NCBI GenBank assembly: GCA_020349885.1
Contig: CP070701.1
Span: 793,631-857,630, forward strand
Length of the DNA stretch: 64,000 nt
From: Acidobacteriota bacterium
Lineage (GTDB): Bacteria > Acidobacteriota > G020349885
Direction of reading: 5' to 3'
The position numbers and the translations under genes are program-made. Within the stretch, counting starts at the first letter, position 1. Every line of letters begins with the position of its first letter. The notes beneath the pieces are model-generated. The model was not told where the DNA came from. It was given only the letters and a program-made list of their open reading frames with translations, and searched no databases. Of this stretch, positions 54,658 to 62,995 are shown piece after piece.

Positions 54658-56058
54658 ATGAAACTCCTCGACTCCCACGCCCACCTGACGGACGAGAAGT
54701 TCGCCCCGGACTTGGACGCAGTGCTCGAGCGCGCCCGCGAGGCGGGCGTCGTGCGCATTCTGAACGCGGGAAGCGACCTCGCCGACTCCGAGAAAGTCAT
54801 CGCTCTTGCCGAGCGCCACGACGGCATGCACGCCGCCGTCGGCATCCACCCGCACGAGGCGAAGACCGCCGACGGCACGGCGTTCGAGCGCCTGCGCGAG
54901 CTCGCGAAAAACGCGAAGGTGCTCGCCATCGGCGAGACCGGCCTCGACTACCACTACGACAACTCCCCGCGCGAGACGCAACGCGAGGTTTTTCGCAGCC
55001 ACATCCGCCTGGCCAAGGACACGGGGCTGCCCCTGGTCGTGCATTCCCGCGAGGCCGAGGAGGACACGCTCCGCGTCCTGGACGAGGAGGACGGCTGGCT
55101 CCCGGGCGGAATTTTTCATTCCTTCACGGGGAGCGGGCGCATGGCGCGCGCGGCGATCGAGAACGGCTGGATGGTCTCGCTCTCGGGCATCGTCACGTTC
55201 CCGAGCTCAACCGCCCTGCGCGACGTGGTCAAGAAGCTGCCTTACGAAAACCTCCTCATCGAAACCGACTGCCCCTACCTCGCGCCCGTCCCCGTGCGCG
55301 GCAAGCGCAACGAGCCGGCCTTCGTCGTCCACACGGCCGAGGCCGTCGCGCAGTTCATGCCCCTGAGCCCCGGCGACGTGGCGCGCATCACGCTCGCCAA
55401 CTTCGAAAGGCTCTTTCGCCTCTCGACGCGCCCGGAGGAGGACACTTATGTTTACCCGATCCGCGACTCGCTCTACCTCAACCTGACGAGCCGCTGCACG
55501 AACGAGTGCTCGTTCTGCGTGCGGGAGTACCTCGACGGCGTCTCGGGCTACTACCTCTGGCTCCGGAAGGAACCCTCGGTGCGGGAGGTGCTCGACGCCG
55601 TGGGCGACCCGTCGCGCTACGACGAGATCGTCTTCTGCGGCTACGGCGAGCCGACGCTCCGCCTCGACGTCATCAAGGCCGCGGCGAAGGAGCTCCGCAA
55701 GCGCGGCGCGCGGGGCTTCCGCCTCACCACGAACGGCCACGCGAACCTCATCCATGGAAGAAACGTCGTGCCCGAGCTGGTCGGCGTCATCGACCGCGTC
55801 TCGGTAAGTCTCGACGCGCACGACAGCAGGACGTATCAAGAGGTGAGCCGGCCCAAGTTCAAGGGGGTGGACGTCTTCGCGGAGGTCTTGAAATTCGCCG
55901 AGGAATGCGTGCGGCTCCTGCCCCGACGTAGTCGGGGCAAGCCGAAAGTGGAGCTTACGGCGGTCGCGGACCCGCGCGTGAACGTCGAGACCTGCAAGAG
56001 AATCGCGGAGAAGATGGGCGCGGCGTTCCGGACGCGGGAATTGAACGTGGTGGGGTAA
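54658..56058 (+). CDS. TatD-family nuclease fused to a radical SAM domain
   Basis: A 466-residue two-domain protein. Residues 1 to about 258 are a TatD metal-dependent hydrolase: DSHAHL with His7 and His9, GIHPHEAK, GETGLDYHY, HSFTGS, and ETDCPYLAP. From about 270 there is a radical SAM domain with Cys280/Cys284/Cys287 (CTNECSFC) for the 4Fe-4S cluster and the GYGEPTLR motif of TatD-linked radical SAM proteins. TatD is a DNase/RNase-type enzyme; what the SAM domain modifies is unknown. A palindrome ccccgac/gtcgggg (55921-55937) lies in frame and encodes PRRSRG. No RBS is obvious at the ATG. Confidence 0.93.
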   Translation: MKLLDSHAHLTDEKFAPDLDAVLERAREAGVVRILNAGSDLADSEKVIALAERHDGMHAAVGIHPHEAKTADGTAFERLRELAKNAKVLAIGETGLDYHYDNSPRETQREVFRSHIRLAKDTGLPLVVHSREAEEDTLRVLDEEDGWLPGGIFHSFTGSGRMARAAIENGWMVSLSGIVTFPSSTALRDVVKKLPYENLLIETDCPYLAPVPVRGKRNEPAFVVHTAEAVAQFMPLSPGDVARITLANFERLFRLSTRPEEDTYVYPIRDSLYLNLTSRCTNECSFCVREYLDGVSGYYLWLRKEPSVREVLDAVGDPSRYDEIVFCGYGEPTLRLDVIKAAAKELRKRGARGFRLTTNGHANLIHGRNVVPELVGVIDRVSVSLDAHDSRTYQEVSRPKFKGVDVFAEVLKFAEECVRLLPRRSRGKPKVELTAVADPRVNVETCKRIAEKMGAAFRTRELNVVG

Positions 56059-56187
56059 TTCCGGATGAAGTTTCTTTACAGGATTTTATGCATAAATACC
56101 TGGACTATGATACTCTGTTTGCCTCTATTGTGGCTTACGTTTCATTTCATGGAAAAGTGATACTCTAATTAACGTCGTCCGATAGCC

Positions 56188-57243
56188 ATGAACGTTGAAA
56201 TGCGAACGCTGATTATCGTATTGGCCGCCCTTGCCGTTGCCGCGATCGTCGGCCTGTATCTGGCGTACAGGGCATGGAAAAAATTCAAGGCGACCAGGAG
56301 AAAACACGAGCGCACCGTCGCACAATACCAGAGCGCCCAGGAGCAGTACCAGCAGAAAGGAAAAGCCGCCGAGGAAGCCTTCGATGACCTGGGAAAGACG
56401 AAACTCGTGGCGACGGTATCGATGGAAAAAGCCGCGGACCTGCTGGGGAAGGCAAGACTGACAAATCAAGAGGTTCGTAAAAGCTCCGACATTGAAGCCG
56501 AGAAGCTGAAGGAGTGGAACATCGTATCCATCAACGCGACGGAAATATTTAACGCCATCGTCTCGTCGAGGATGGAGGGAGGGGCCCCCGCCGCGGGCGT
56601 TTACGGACTCGTGAAGTTGCTGGGCACGGCCGCGCCCGGCACCTCCATCAACGTTTTATCGGCCGCCGCCGCAACGAACGCCGCCCTGGCGTGGTTTCGA
56701 GCAGGCTCGATCGCGGCGGGAGAAAGCGGCGGCGGAGCCGGGGCTGAGAAGCTCGGCGGAACGGTTGCGGGTCCCGTTGTTCTGGAGGTCGGCATGAAGG
56801 ATTATTTCCAAGCGGGAAAATTTAAAACGGCGGTTGAAAAAGAAATTGCCGAAATCGAGGCAACCATCCAGGAAATAAAGCGCCGACAAAAGGGACTGAA
56901 CCTCGCCGCGGCGCGAGCCGGCGAAATAAGAAGCTCCATCGAAGAAAAAAGGGAACTCCTCGATGAGCAAATCGGGGCCGTAAGGAATATTGCCAGCATG
57001 CTGGCGACCGTTGCGGAAATGGAACGCCAGAGAAAGGGGCTAACCATCCCGCTCGAAGCGGCGAATAAAATAAAACATTGCATCGAGGAACTGAAAAAGA
57101 CTCTGGATGAACAAGTTACGTATGACAGGTACTGTAATATCTACAAGGCTGCCGAAACGGTGGCCGAGTTGGCAGACACTCCGATTCTCGACAAAGAGGG
57201 CCGTTTTTTAGTGGAAGAGAAACCATCCGAAGGCGCGAATTGA
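56188..57243 (+). CDS. Membrane-anchored coiled-coil protein with a Gly/Ala-rich core
   Basis: A 351-residue protein of an uncharacterised type. One N-terminal membrane helix (about 6-27) is followed by coiled coil (30-110). A central hydrophobic stretch follows (about 125-205): LSAAAATNAALAWFRAGSIA, then GGGAGAEKLGGTVAGPVVLEVG. More coiled coil runs to about 330. I recall the 'AAATNAxLAW...GGxxAGP' core from scattered bacterial proteins of unknown role. The core could insert in membranes. The preceding 130 bp are AT-rich and probably hold the promoter. Confidence 0.75.
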   Translation: MNVEMRTLIIVLAALAVAAIVGLYLAYRAWKKFKATRRKHERTVAQYQSAQEQYQQKGKAAEEAFDDLGKTKLVATVSMEKAADLLGKARLTNQEVRKSSDIEAEKLKEWNIVSINATEIFNAIVSSRMEGGAPAAGVYGLVKLLGTAAPGTSINVLSAAAATNAALAWFRAGSIAAGESGGGAGAEKLGGTVAGPVVLEVGMKDYFQAGKFKTAVEKEIAEIEATIQEIKRRQKGLNLAAARAGEIRSSIEEKRELLDEQIGAVRNIASMLATVAEMERQRKGLTIPLEAANKIKHCIEELKKTLDEQVTYDRYCNIYKAAETVAELADTPILDKEGRFLVEEKPSEGAN

Positions 57244-57278
57244 ACGCCATCGGCCAGGCGTGGTATTCTAAGAGCGTC

Positions 57279-58214
57279 ATGGACTGGCGTGAGCGCTTAA
57301 GTATGGACCCCAACGCCTGCCATGGGAAGCCCTGCATCACGGGCGCGCGCATCCTGACGACGCTCCTTCACGCTCTCAAGGAAAGAGGAAAAAGGCGCGG
57401 CGTCGCCTCGCTCCCGGGCTGGATCGCCCTCGCCGCCCTGTGCGGCGCGTCGCTTGCCCATGGAGGGGTGCTCGAAGGCATCGTCACCACGATCGAAGGG
57501 AAGCCCCTTTCCGAAGCCTGCTGCATCTATCTCAGCCAGGAGGACCGCGAGGAGCGCATCGGCCCCCAGATAACGCGCAAGAACGGCTACTACCGCTTCC
57601 CGGACGTCGAGGCCGGCACGTATACCATCGAGGTGGAGACTCCGGGGTTTGTTCCGAAAGAAATCATCGTTCGCGTTGCGGATGAAGAAAGGACGAAGCA
57701 GGATGTCGTGTTGCAACGCGCCAAAGACAGGCCGGCTTCGCTGCTCAAGACCCTCATAGTGGATGCCGGCTTCACGCGCGTCGTCAACGGCCACACGATC
57801 ATCATGCAGGGCGAAAGCTCAGAACCGGTCAAGCCGCTCGGCGACCCAGACGCGGCCAAGGCCTCCCGCAGGAAGAAAAGAGTGGACCAGCTCCGGATTC
57901 GGCTCGTCGGAGTCGAAGCCCCCGAGGAAGGAGAGGAGGGATTCGAAAAATCCAAACGGTTCGTGAAGAAGTGGCTGGATCGGCATTCGAGGCTTTTCCT
58001 GTCCATCGGGGAGCCCGAAAAGGACGAGCACGGGAACACCCTGGCCATCGTTTACCCGTTCGACACAAGCTACGAATTCGTCGTGAGCTCCCTGAACTGC
58101 GCGATCCTCAAGGCGGGGCTCGCAGCTCCGCTGATGAAGTACCACAACCCCCTGCTCAACCACCTTGTTCAAGACTGCCGTAAGCCGTCCAAATTTCTTC
58201 TCAAAGGGGAGTGA
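57279..58214 (+). CDS. Chimeric secreted protein: DUF433 remnant, carboxypeptidase-regulatory-like and nuclease-like domains
   Basis: A 311-residue protein. The first 37 residues match the start of DUF433 antitoxins (MDWRERLSMDPNACHGKPCI, then TGARI). A signal-like hydrophobic segment follows (about 42-62). Then comes a beta-sandwich of the carboxypeptidase regulatory type (GIVTTIEGKPLSEACC, NGYYRFPDVEAGTYTIEV; about 64-145). The C-terminal region (160-305) resembles staphylococcal-nuclease folds (LRIRLVGVEAPEEGEEGFEK), but VNGHTI replaces the usual DGDT, so activity is doubtful. The ATG at 57279 lies in the DUF433 part; the secreted part has no ATG of its own nearby. A gene fusion is inferred. 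Confidence 0.75.
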   Translation: MDWRERLSMDPNACHGKPCITGARILTTLLHALKERGKRRGVASLPGWIALAALCGASLAHGGVLEGIVTTIEGKPLSEACCIYLSQEDREERIGPQITRKNGYYRFPDVEAGTYTIEVETPGFVPKEIIVRVADEERTKQDVVLQRAKDRPASLLKTLIVDAGFTRVVNGHTIIMQGESSEPVKPLGDPDAAKASRRKKRVDQLRIRLVGVEAPEEGEEGFEKSKRFVKKWLDRHSRLFLSIGEPEKDEHGNTLAIVYPFDTSYEFVVSSLNCAILKAGLAAPLMKYHNPLLNHLVQDCRKPSKFLLKGE

Positions 58215-58292
58215 CGCTTTTCCCCGGCGGCGCGTCTAGCGCAACAAATTCTCCAATTCCTCCTTTTCCTCCTTTGGCGGCGCTTCGGGCCG

Positions 58293-59564
58293 TCACGAAG
58301 GGGAGGAAGGCGGTTTTTTCGGGGCTTTCTTCTTCTCTTCTACGAGGACTTTCAAAAACCTCCGCTTGCCCACTTTGAGAAGCATCTCGCGGGGCGAGTC
58401 GGGGCCGAGGAGAAAGCCGACGTCGTCCACGCGCGCGCCGTTCAACTCGACGGCGCCTTGGTGCATGAGGCGGCGCGCCTCGGAGTTGGAGCGGGCCAGG
58501 CCCGCCTCGGCCAGGAACTTGGAAAGCAAAACGGTCTCCTTGAAGGGCGGCACGCTCCGCGTCTCAATCTCCTCGGGCACCTCCCTTTTTGAAAAAACAC
58601 GCTGGAATTCCTCCTCGGCTTCGCGCGCCGCGGCTTCGCCGTGGTAGTAGACTATGAGCATCTTCGCTAGGCCCGCCTTGGCGTCGCGCGGGTTGAGTTT
58701 CCCCGCGGCGCAGCGGGCGCGCATATCGTCGATTGTCTGTGCGCTCACGTCGGTGAGGAGCGTGTAGTATTTCCACATCAGGTCGTCCGAGATGGACATG
58801 ACTTTTCCGAAAATTTCCTTTGGAGGCTCCTCGATGCCGATGAAGTTGTCGAGGGTCTTGCTCATTTTCTCGACGCCGTCCGTGCCTTCGAGCAGGGGAA
58901 GCGTCATCACGACCTGCGGCTCGAGGCCGTGCTCGCGCATGATGTCGCGGGCCACGAGGAGGTTGAACGTCTGGTCAGTGCCCCCGAGCTCGACGTCGCA
59001 CCGGAGGACGACGCTGTCGTAGGCCTGCGCGAGGGGGTAGAGAAACTCGTGAATGCCGATGGGCTGGCCGGCCTTGTAGCGCATGAGGAAATCGTCGCGC
59101 TCGAGCATCCGGGCGACGGTGAACTGCGCGGCGAGCCGGATAAATCCCTCGGAGCCCAGCCCCCCGAGCCAGCTGGAGTTGAACACCACGGTGGTCTTTT
59201 CGGGGTCCAGAATCTTGAAGGCCTGCTTCTTGTAGGTCTCGGCGTTTTGCTGCACCTCCTCGCGCGTGAGCACGGGCCGCGTCTTCGAGCGTCCCGAGGG
59301 GTCGCCGATCAAGCCGGTGAAATCGCCGATGAGAAAGACGACGCGGTGCCCCATGTCCTGAAAATGCTTCATCTTTCGCAGGACGACCGTGTGGCCGAGG
59401 TGAATGTCCGGCGCCGAAGGGTCGAAGCCCACCTTGACGGTGAGCGGCTCGCCCGTTTTGCGGGAGCGTTCGAGCTTCTTGAGAAATTCCTCCTCCTGGA
59501 CAATTTTCTCCGCCCCCTTGCGGAGGTATTCGAGCTGCTTTTTCGGGGTCGGAAAATCTCTCAT
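58293..59564 (-). CDS. tyrS: Tyrosyl-tRNA synthetase
   Basis: A 423-residue class I synthetase charging tRNA-Tyr. The HIGH-type motif is His55-Leu-Gly-His58 (DIHLGHTVVL). The KMSKS-type motif is EKMSKTL (about 230). A C-terminal S4 RNA-binding domain (about 345-410) is present. The layout matches the TyrZ-like group. The tail is basic (EEKKKAPKKPPSSPS). No T-box is seen in the 127-bp upstream gap. Confidence 0.97.
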   Translation of the reverse strand: MRDFPTPKKQLEYLRKGAEKIVQEEEFLKKLERSRKTGEPLTVKVGFDPSAPDIHLGHTVVLRKMKHFQDMGHRVVFLIGDFTGLIGDPSGRSKTRPVLTREEVQQNAETYKKQAFKILDPEKTTVVFNSSWLGGLGSEGFIRLAAQFTVARMLERDDFLMRYKAGQPIGIHEFLYPLAQAYDSVVLRCDVELGGTDQTFNLLVARDIMREHGLEPQVVMTLPLLEGTDGVEKMSKTLDNFIGIEEPPKEIFGKVMSISDDLMWKYYTLLTDVSAQTIDDMRARCAAGKLNPRDAKAGLAKMLIVYYHGEAAAREAEEEFQRVFSKREVPEEIETRSVPPFKETVLLSKFLAEAGLARSNSEARRLMHQGAVELNGARVDDVGFLLGPDSPREMLLKVGKRRFLKVLVEEKKKAPKKPPSSPS

Positions 59565-59691
59565 ACGTGCACCATCATAAAGGAGCGCCCCCCGCGTTTC
59601 AACGTTCTAACGCCGTTTCCGTCGAAGGGGGGACGGGTTCGGGGAAGGCGATTCCGCTTCGTAGGCGAGGGCACGGCATGCTGTGCCCCCG

Positions 59692-61254
59692 CTAAAGCGC
59701 CGCGTCCACGAACTCGACGCCGTGCTTCGAGGCGAGCGTTCCCGTGGCTTTTTCCAGAACCACCGTGGAGCGGTGGTAGTCGAGGAGCGCCTTGAGCTCC
59801 GCGGCCTCGGCCGCCGTCAAATCGGCCTGAAACTGGAGCACCTGATAGAGCGTCGAGAGGCCGTTCTGGTGGCGCTCGGTCTCGACGTCGAGCTTGCGCT
59901 GCTGGAGAACGCGGTTGGCGCGGGCGGCCTCGATGCGCTTCAGGTTGGTCTCCACGTCGCGCGCGGCGGCGCGCACCTCGACCAGGATGCTCGCCTCGAG
60001 CGCCTCGCGGGCGATTTCCGTCTGCTCGAGGCTCAGGCGCGCCGCCTCGAACGCGCCCCGCGCCGTCCGGTTCCGGAAGGCGTAGGAAAACGTGAGCCCC
60101 ACGCTCCAGTTCGGATACCACGCATGATAGGCTTGCTTCAGGGCGTCGGTGTTGCTCTCCCGAATCGGGATATCGCAGAGACCGTCGCCATCGCTGTCAA
60201 GGCAGGCGACTCCCGAAAGACCCGTCGCACCGTACGAAACATTGACGTTAAGCTCGGGGCGTTTCCGGTTGCGCGCGTAGCGCATTTCCGTCCGGCCGTT
60301 TTCGATCTCGCGCTCGATGCGCCGCCACTCGGGGCGGCGGGCGAACGCCTCCTCGACGGCCTCCTCCATGGAGGTGCCCGATTCCCCGACTTCGGGCAGC
60401 GCGTCAGTAAGGGCAAGCTCCCTCTTCCACAGGGCGGCGTCGGCGGAAAATCCCAGGAGGTACCGCAACCGGTCCTCCGCCGCGCGCAGGGCGTTTTCGG
60501 AAACGACGATCGCCTCCTCACGCTCCGAAACCCCAGCCTCGGCCTGCGCCATCTCCACGGGCGGCAGGAGCCCGACGCTCACGCGGGCCTCGATCTCGTT
60601 GTAGAGGTCGCGCGCCCGCGCGAGCGCCTCTTCCGCGACCTTCATGCTCCTCCGCGCATACAGCGCGTCCCAGTAGGCCGAGATGACTTCTTCTAGAACC
60701 GCCGCCACCCGCACCTCGAAGTCGAGCACGGAAATCTCGTGGTTGGCGCGCGCGACGCGGACGCCCTTAGCGGTCGAGCGCTTTCCGAAGCCCCGCAGGA
60801 GCGGCTGCACGAGCGACGCGGTGTAGGAAGCGCTGTATTCCGGATCGAAGATCGCGAACGAGTTGGTTGCGTAGCGTCCGTTCGCCATCGAGAGCGTCAC
60901 CTTGGTCCCGAAGCCCAGGAGCTTGCTGACGCTCAGCTCGTAGGCGTTCCTCTCGTCCTCGATTATCGGCTCAGCCGCCAGGTAGGAGTAGCGGGTGAGG
61001 GACTTGTCGTGGTACTTGTTGACGCTCGAATCGAGGTAGAAATCAAAGATGCCTCGCTCCCCCATGACGGCGGCCTCGCTCAGCCGGGGATTGAGCGCCT
61101 CGGTGCGCAGGTCGGGATTGCGCTCGAGCGCAAGCCGCACGGCCTCGTCGAGGCCGAGGTAGACGTGGGTGTCGTCCATGTTGAGGCGCGGCCCGGTTCC
61201 GGCCAGGGCGAGCGGCGCGAGGAAGAGGAAAACGAACCAGAAAGCTTTTTTCAT
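59692..61254 (-). CDS. TolC-family outer-membrane efflux protein
   Basis: A 520-residue outer-membrane factor. The signal peptide is MKKAFWFVFLFLAPLALAG, followed by two repeated OEP halves, each with a long helical hairpin (ALERNPDLRTEALNPRLSEA early; IEAARANRVLQQRKLDVETE late). Such trimeric channels connect inner-membrane pumps or type I secretion systems to the outside. No pump gene is next to it, so the partner is unknown. A Ca-binding-like insert DSDGDGLCDI lies near residue 345. Confidence 0.93.
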   Translation of the reverse strand: MKKAFWFVFLFLAPLALAGTGPRLNMDDTHVYLGLDEAVRLALERNPDLRTEALNPRLSEAAVMGERGIFDFYLDSSVNKYHDKSLTRYSYLAAEPIIEDERNAYELSVSKLLGFGTKVTLSMANGRYATNSFAIFDPEYSASYTASLVQPLLRGFGKRSTAKGVRVARANHEISVLDFEVRVAAVLEEVISAYWDALYARRSMKVAEEALARARDLYNEIEARVSVGLLPPVEMAQAEAGVSEREEAIVVSENALRAAEDRLRYLLGFSADAALWKRELALTDALPEVGESGTSMEEAVEEAFARRPEWRRIEREIENGRTEMRYARNRKRPELNVNVSYGATGLSGVACLDSDGDGLCDIPIRESNTDALKQAYHAWYPNWSVGLTFSYAFRNRTARGAFEAARLSLEQTEIAREALEASILVEVRAAARDVETNLKRIEAARANRVLQQRKLDVETERHQNGLSTLYQVLQFQADLTAAEAAELKALLDYHRSTVVLEKATGTLASKHGVEFVDAAL

Positions 61255-61349
61255 AGCAATTCTCCTTTCTTTTGTCAGGAAAACATTATACCGTCCCCCG
61301 TCCTCCGGCGTTTGACTCGGCGCGCCGCCTTCCCTATACTGCCCCTGTT

Positions 61350-61805
61350 ATGGGTCCCATTCTGGTCGTGCTCCACATTCTGGTGTCGTTGTTTCTGATT
61401 CTGGTGGTCCTGCTCCAGCCGGGCAAGGGAGTGGATTTGAGCGCGTTCGGCGGTGGGGCCAGCCAGACCTTCTTCGGCGCGCGCGGCACCACGAGCTTCT
61501 TCGCCAAGCTCACGGTGGGAGCCGCCGTCCTTTTCCTCGCCACGTCCCTTTTGCTGAGCTATCTCTCCACGGGCGGCACGCGCACCGTCCTGGACAGCGC
61601 CGCGCCGGTCCCCGCCGAGCCTATGGAGGCGGAGGAGGCGGGCGGGCTCGAACTCCCCGACGTGCCCGTCGAGGCGCCTGGGGCCGAGCCGCAGGAGGGA
61701 GAAGCGGAGGGAGAGGCGGAGGATTCTCCAGTTGCCGTCTCTGAGCCGCAGGAGCCGGGCGAAGCGGAGGGAGAAGCGGGCGACGAGGGCGCCGAGACCC
61801 CTTAA
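61350..61805 (+). CDS. secG: Preprotein translocase subunit SecG with an acidic tail
   Basis: A 151-residue SecG. Residues 1-75 are the usual two membrane helices with LLQPGKGVDLSAFGGGASQT, the SecG signature. The C-terminal half (about 80-151) is an acidic, repetitive tail (GEAEGEAED, PGEAEGEAGDEGAE) that standard SecG lacks. The ATG at 61350 is set by the family N-terminus. The 187-bp gap to pheA shows no tRNA. Confidence 0.95.
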   Translation: MGPILVVLHILVSLFLILVVLLQPGKGVDLSAFGGGASQTFFGARGTTSFFAKLTVGAAVLFLATSLLLSYLSTGGTRTVLDSAAPVPAEPMEAEEAGGLELPDVPVEAPGAEPQEGEAEGEAEDSPVAVSEPQEPGEAEGEAGDEGAETP

Positions 61806-61992
61806 CGCGAGCCGCATCGGTGCATGGCGCGGCTTCCCGCTATGGCCCACCCGATTGCGTTCTCCACGACATGTCCGCCACGATAGATTTTTTTCCAAGC
61901 GCTCCCCTCCCCTCCCCCCTGGAACCGGGGCGGCGCGGCAGTAAAGAAATGATCCGGGACGGCGCGAGAAATGATAAGGAAACGGTAAGGAA

Positions 61993-62835
61993 ATGGTAGA
62001 GGATCGGAAAGCACTGCAGCCCCTGCGGGTGGCCTTCCAGGGCGAGCCGGGCGCCTACAGCGAGATTGCGGCGCTCCGGTACTTCGGGGGCGGCATCACC
62101 ACCGTGCCCCACGGCACATTTAGAAGAATTCTCGACGCGGTGAGCAACGGGGAAGCGAACCGCGCCATCCTGCCGGTAGAAAACTCCGTCGAGGGCACGG
62201 TCGGGGAAAGTTATGACCTGCTTCTCTCTACCGACCTTCCCGCCGTGGGGGAAACTTATCTCCGCGTTCGCCACTGCCTGCTCGGCTTCGGTGAGATCGA
62301 GCGCATCAAGACCGTGTACTCGCACCCGCAGGCGCTCGGGCAGTGCCGCCGCTTCCTGGAGGACCGGGGCCTGGAAGCAATTCCCACGTACGACACGGCG
62401 GGAAGCGCCGAGAAAATTCTCGAAAACAGAGAAGCCCCCATCGCCTGCATCGCGAGCAAGCGGGTCTCCGAGCTCTACGACGTGCCCATCATCCTCGAAG
62501 GGATCGAGGACCACGAGGGCAACGCCACGCGGTTTCTGATTCTCGCCAAGGACGAGACGCAGTCCACGGGCCGCGACAAGACCTCCATAATTTTCTCCAC
62601 GGAGCACAAGCCCGGCTCCCTCTACCGCATCCTGGAAATCTTCAACCGCTACAGCGTCAACCTGACCAAGATCGAGTCCCACCCGACGAGAAGCACCCCC
62701 TGGGAGTACAACTTCTACGTCGATTTCGAAGGGCACGTCGAGGACAAGGAGATCGGCAAGATGATGGAAGAGGTGCGCAAGGAGGCGAAATTTTTCAAAA
62801 TCCTGGGCTCCTATCCGAAGGCGGAGAGGTCATAA
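61993..62835 (+). CDS. pheA: Prephenate dehydratase
   Basis: A 280-residue monofunctional prephenate dehydratase for phenylalanine synthesis. The catalytic region has ALRYFGGG, ILPVENSVEGTVGESYDLLL and TYDTAGSAEKIL. The C-terminal ACT domain (about 195-275, GSLYRILEIFNRYSVNLTKI) has the phenylalanine-binding ESRP variant ESHP. No chorismate mutase domain is fused. The ATG at 61993 follows GGTAAGGAA. Confidence 0.96.
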   Translation: MVEDRKALQPLRVAFQGEPGAYSEIAALRYFGGGITTVPHGTFRRILDAVSNGEANRAILPVENSVEGTVGESYDLLLSTDLPAVGETYLRVRHCLLGFGEIERIKTVYSHPQALGQCRRFLEDRGLEAIPTYDTAGSAEKILENREAPIACIASKRVSELYDVPIILEGIEDHEGNATRFLILAKDETQSTGRDKTSIIFSTEHKPGSLYRILEIFNRYSVNLTKIESHPTRSTPWEYNFYVDFEGHVEDKEIGKMMEEVRKEAKFFKILGSYPKAERS

Positions 62836-62846
62836 GGGGTAAGTGC

Positions 62847-62899
62847 TGAGAGTTTAGGGGTTGGGGGTTAGCAGTTTGCGGATTGCCCCTCAACTCTCA
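62847..62899. repeat. Short inverted repeat after pheA
   Basis: tgagagtttagggg (62847-62860) and cccctcaactctca (62886-62899) pair at 13 of 14 positions. No T-run follows, so it is more a palindromic repeat than a clear terminator. The rest of 62836-62995 shows only the RBS-less lead-in to the next gene. Confidence 0.6.
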
Positions 62900-62995
62900 A
62901 CTCGCTGAGCCCTAGTGCTTGGTTCCCGCCTGCCATCCGGCTGTTGACCCATAGGAGAGCGTTCGTTTATACTGAAACGCCTCACACGAGAAACC

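Noticed and set aside
59565-59691. T-box leader before tyrS
   Set aside because: No specifier loop or T-box core sequence, and the gap is too short.
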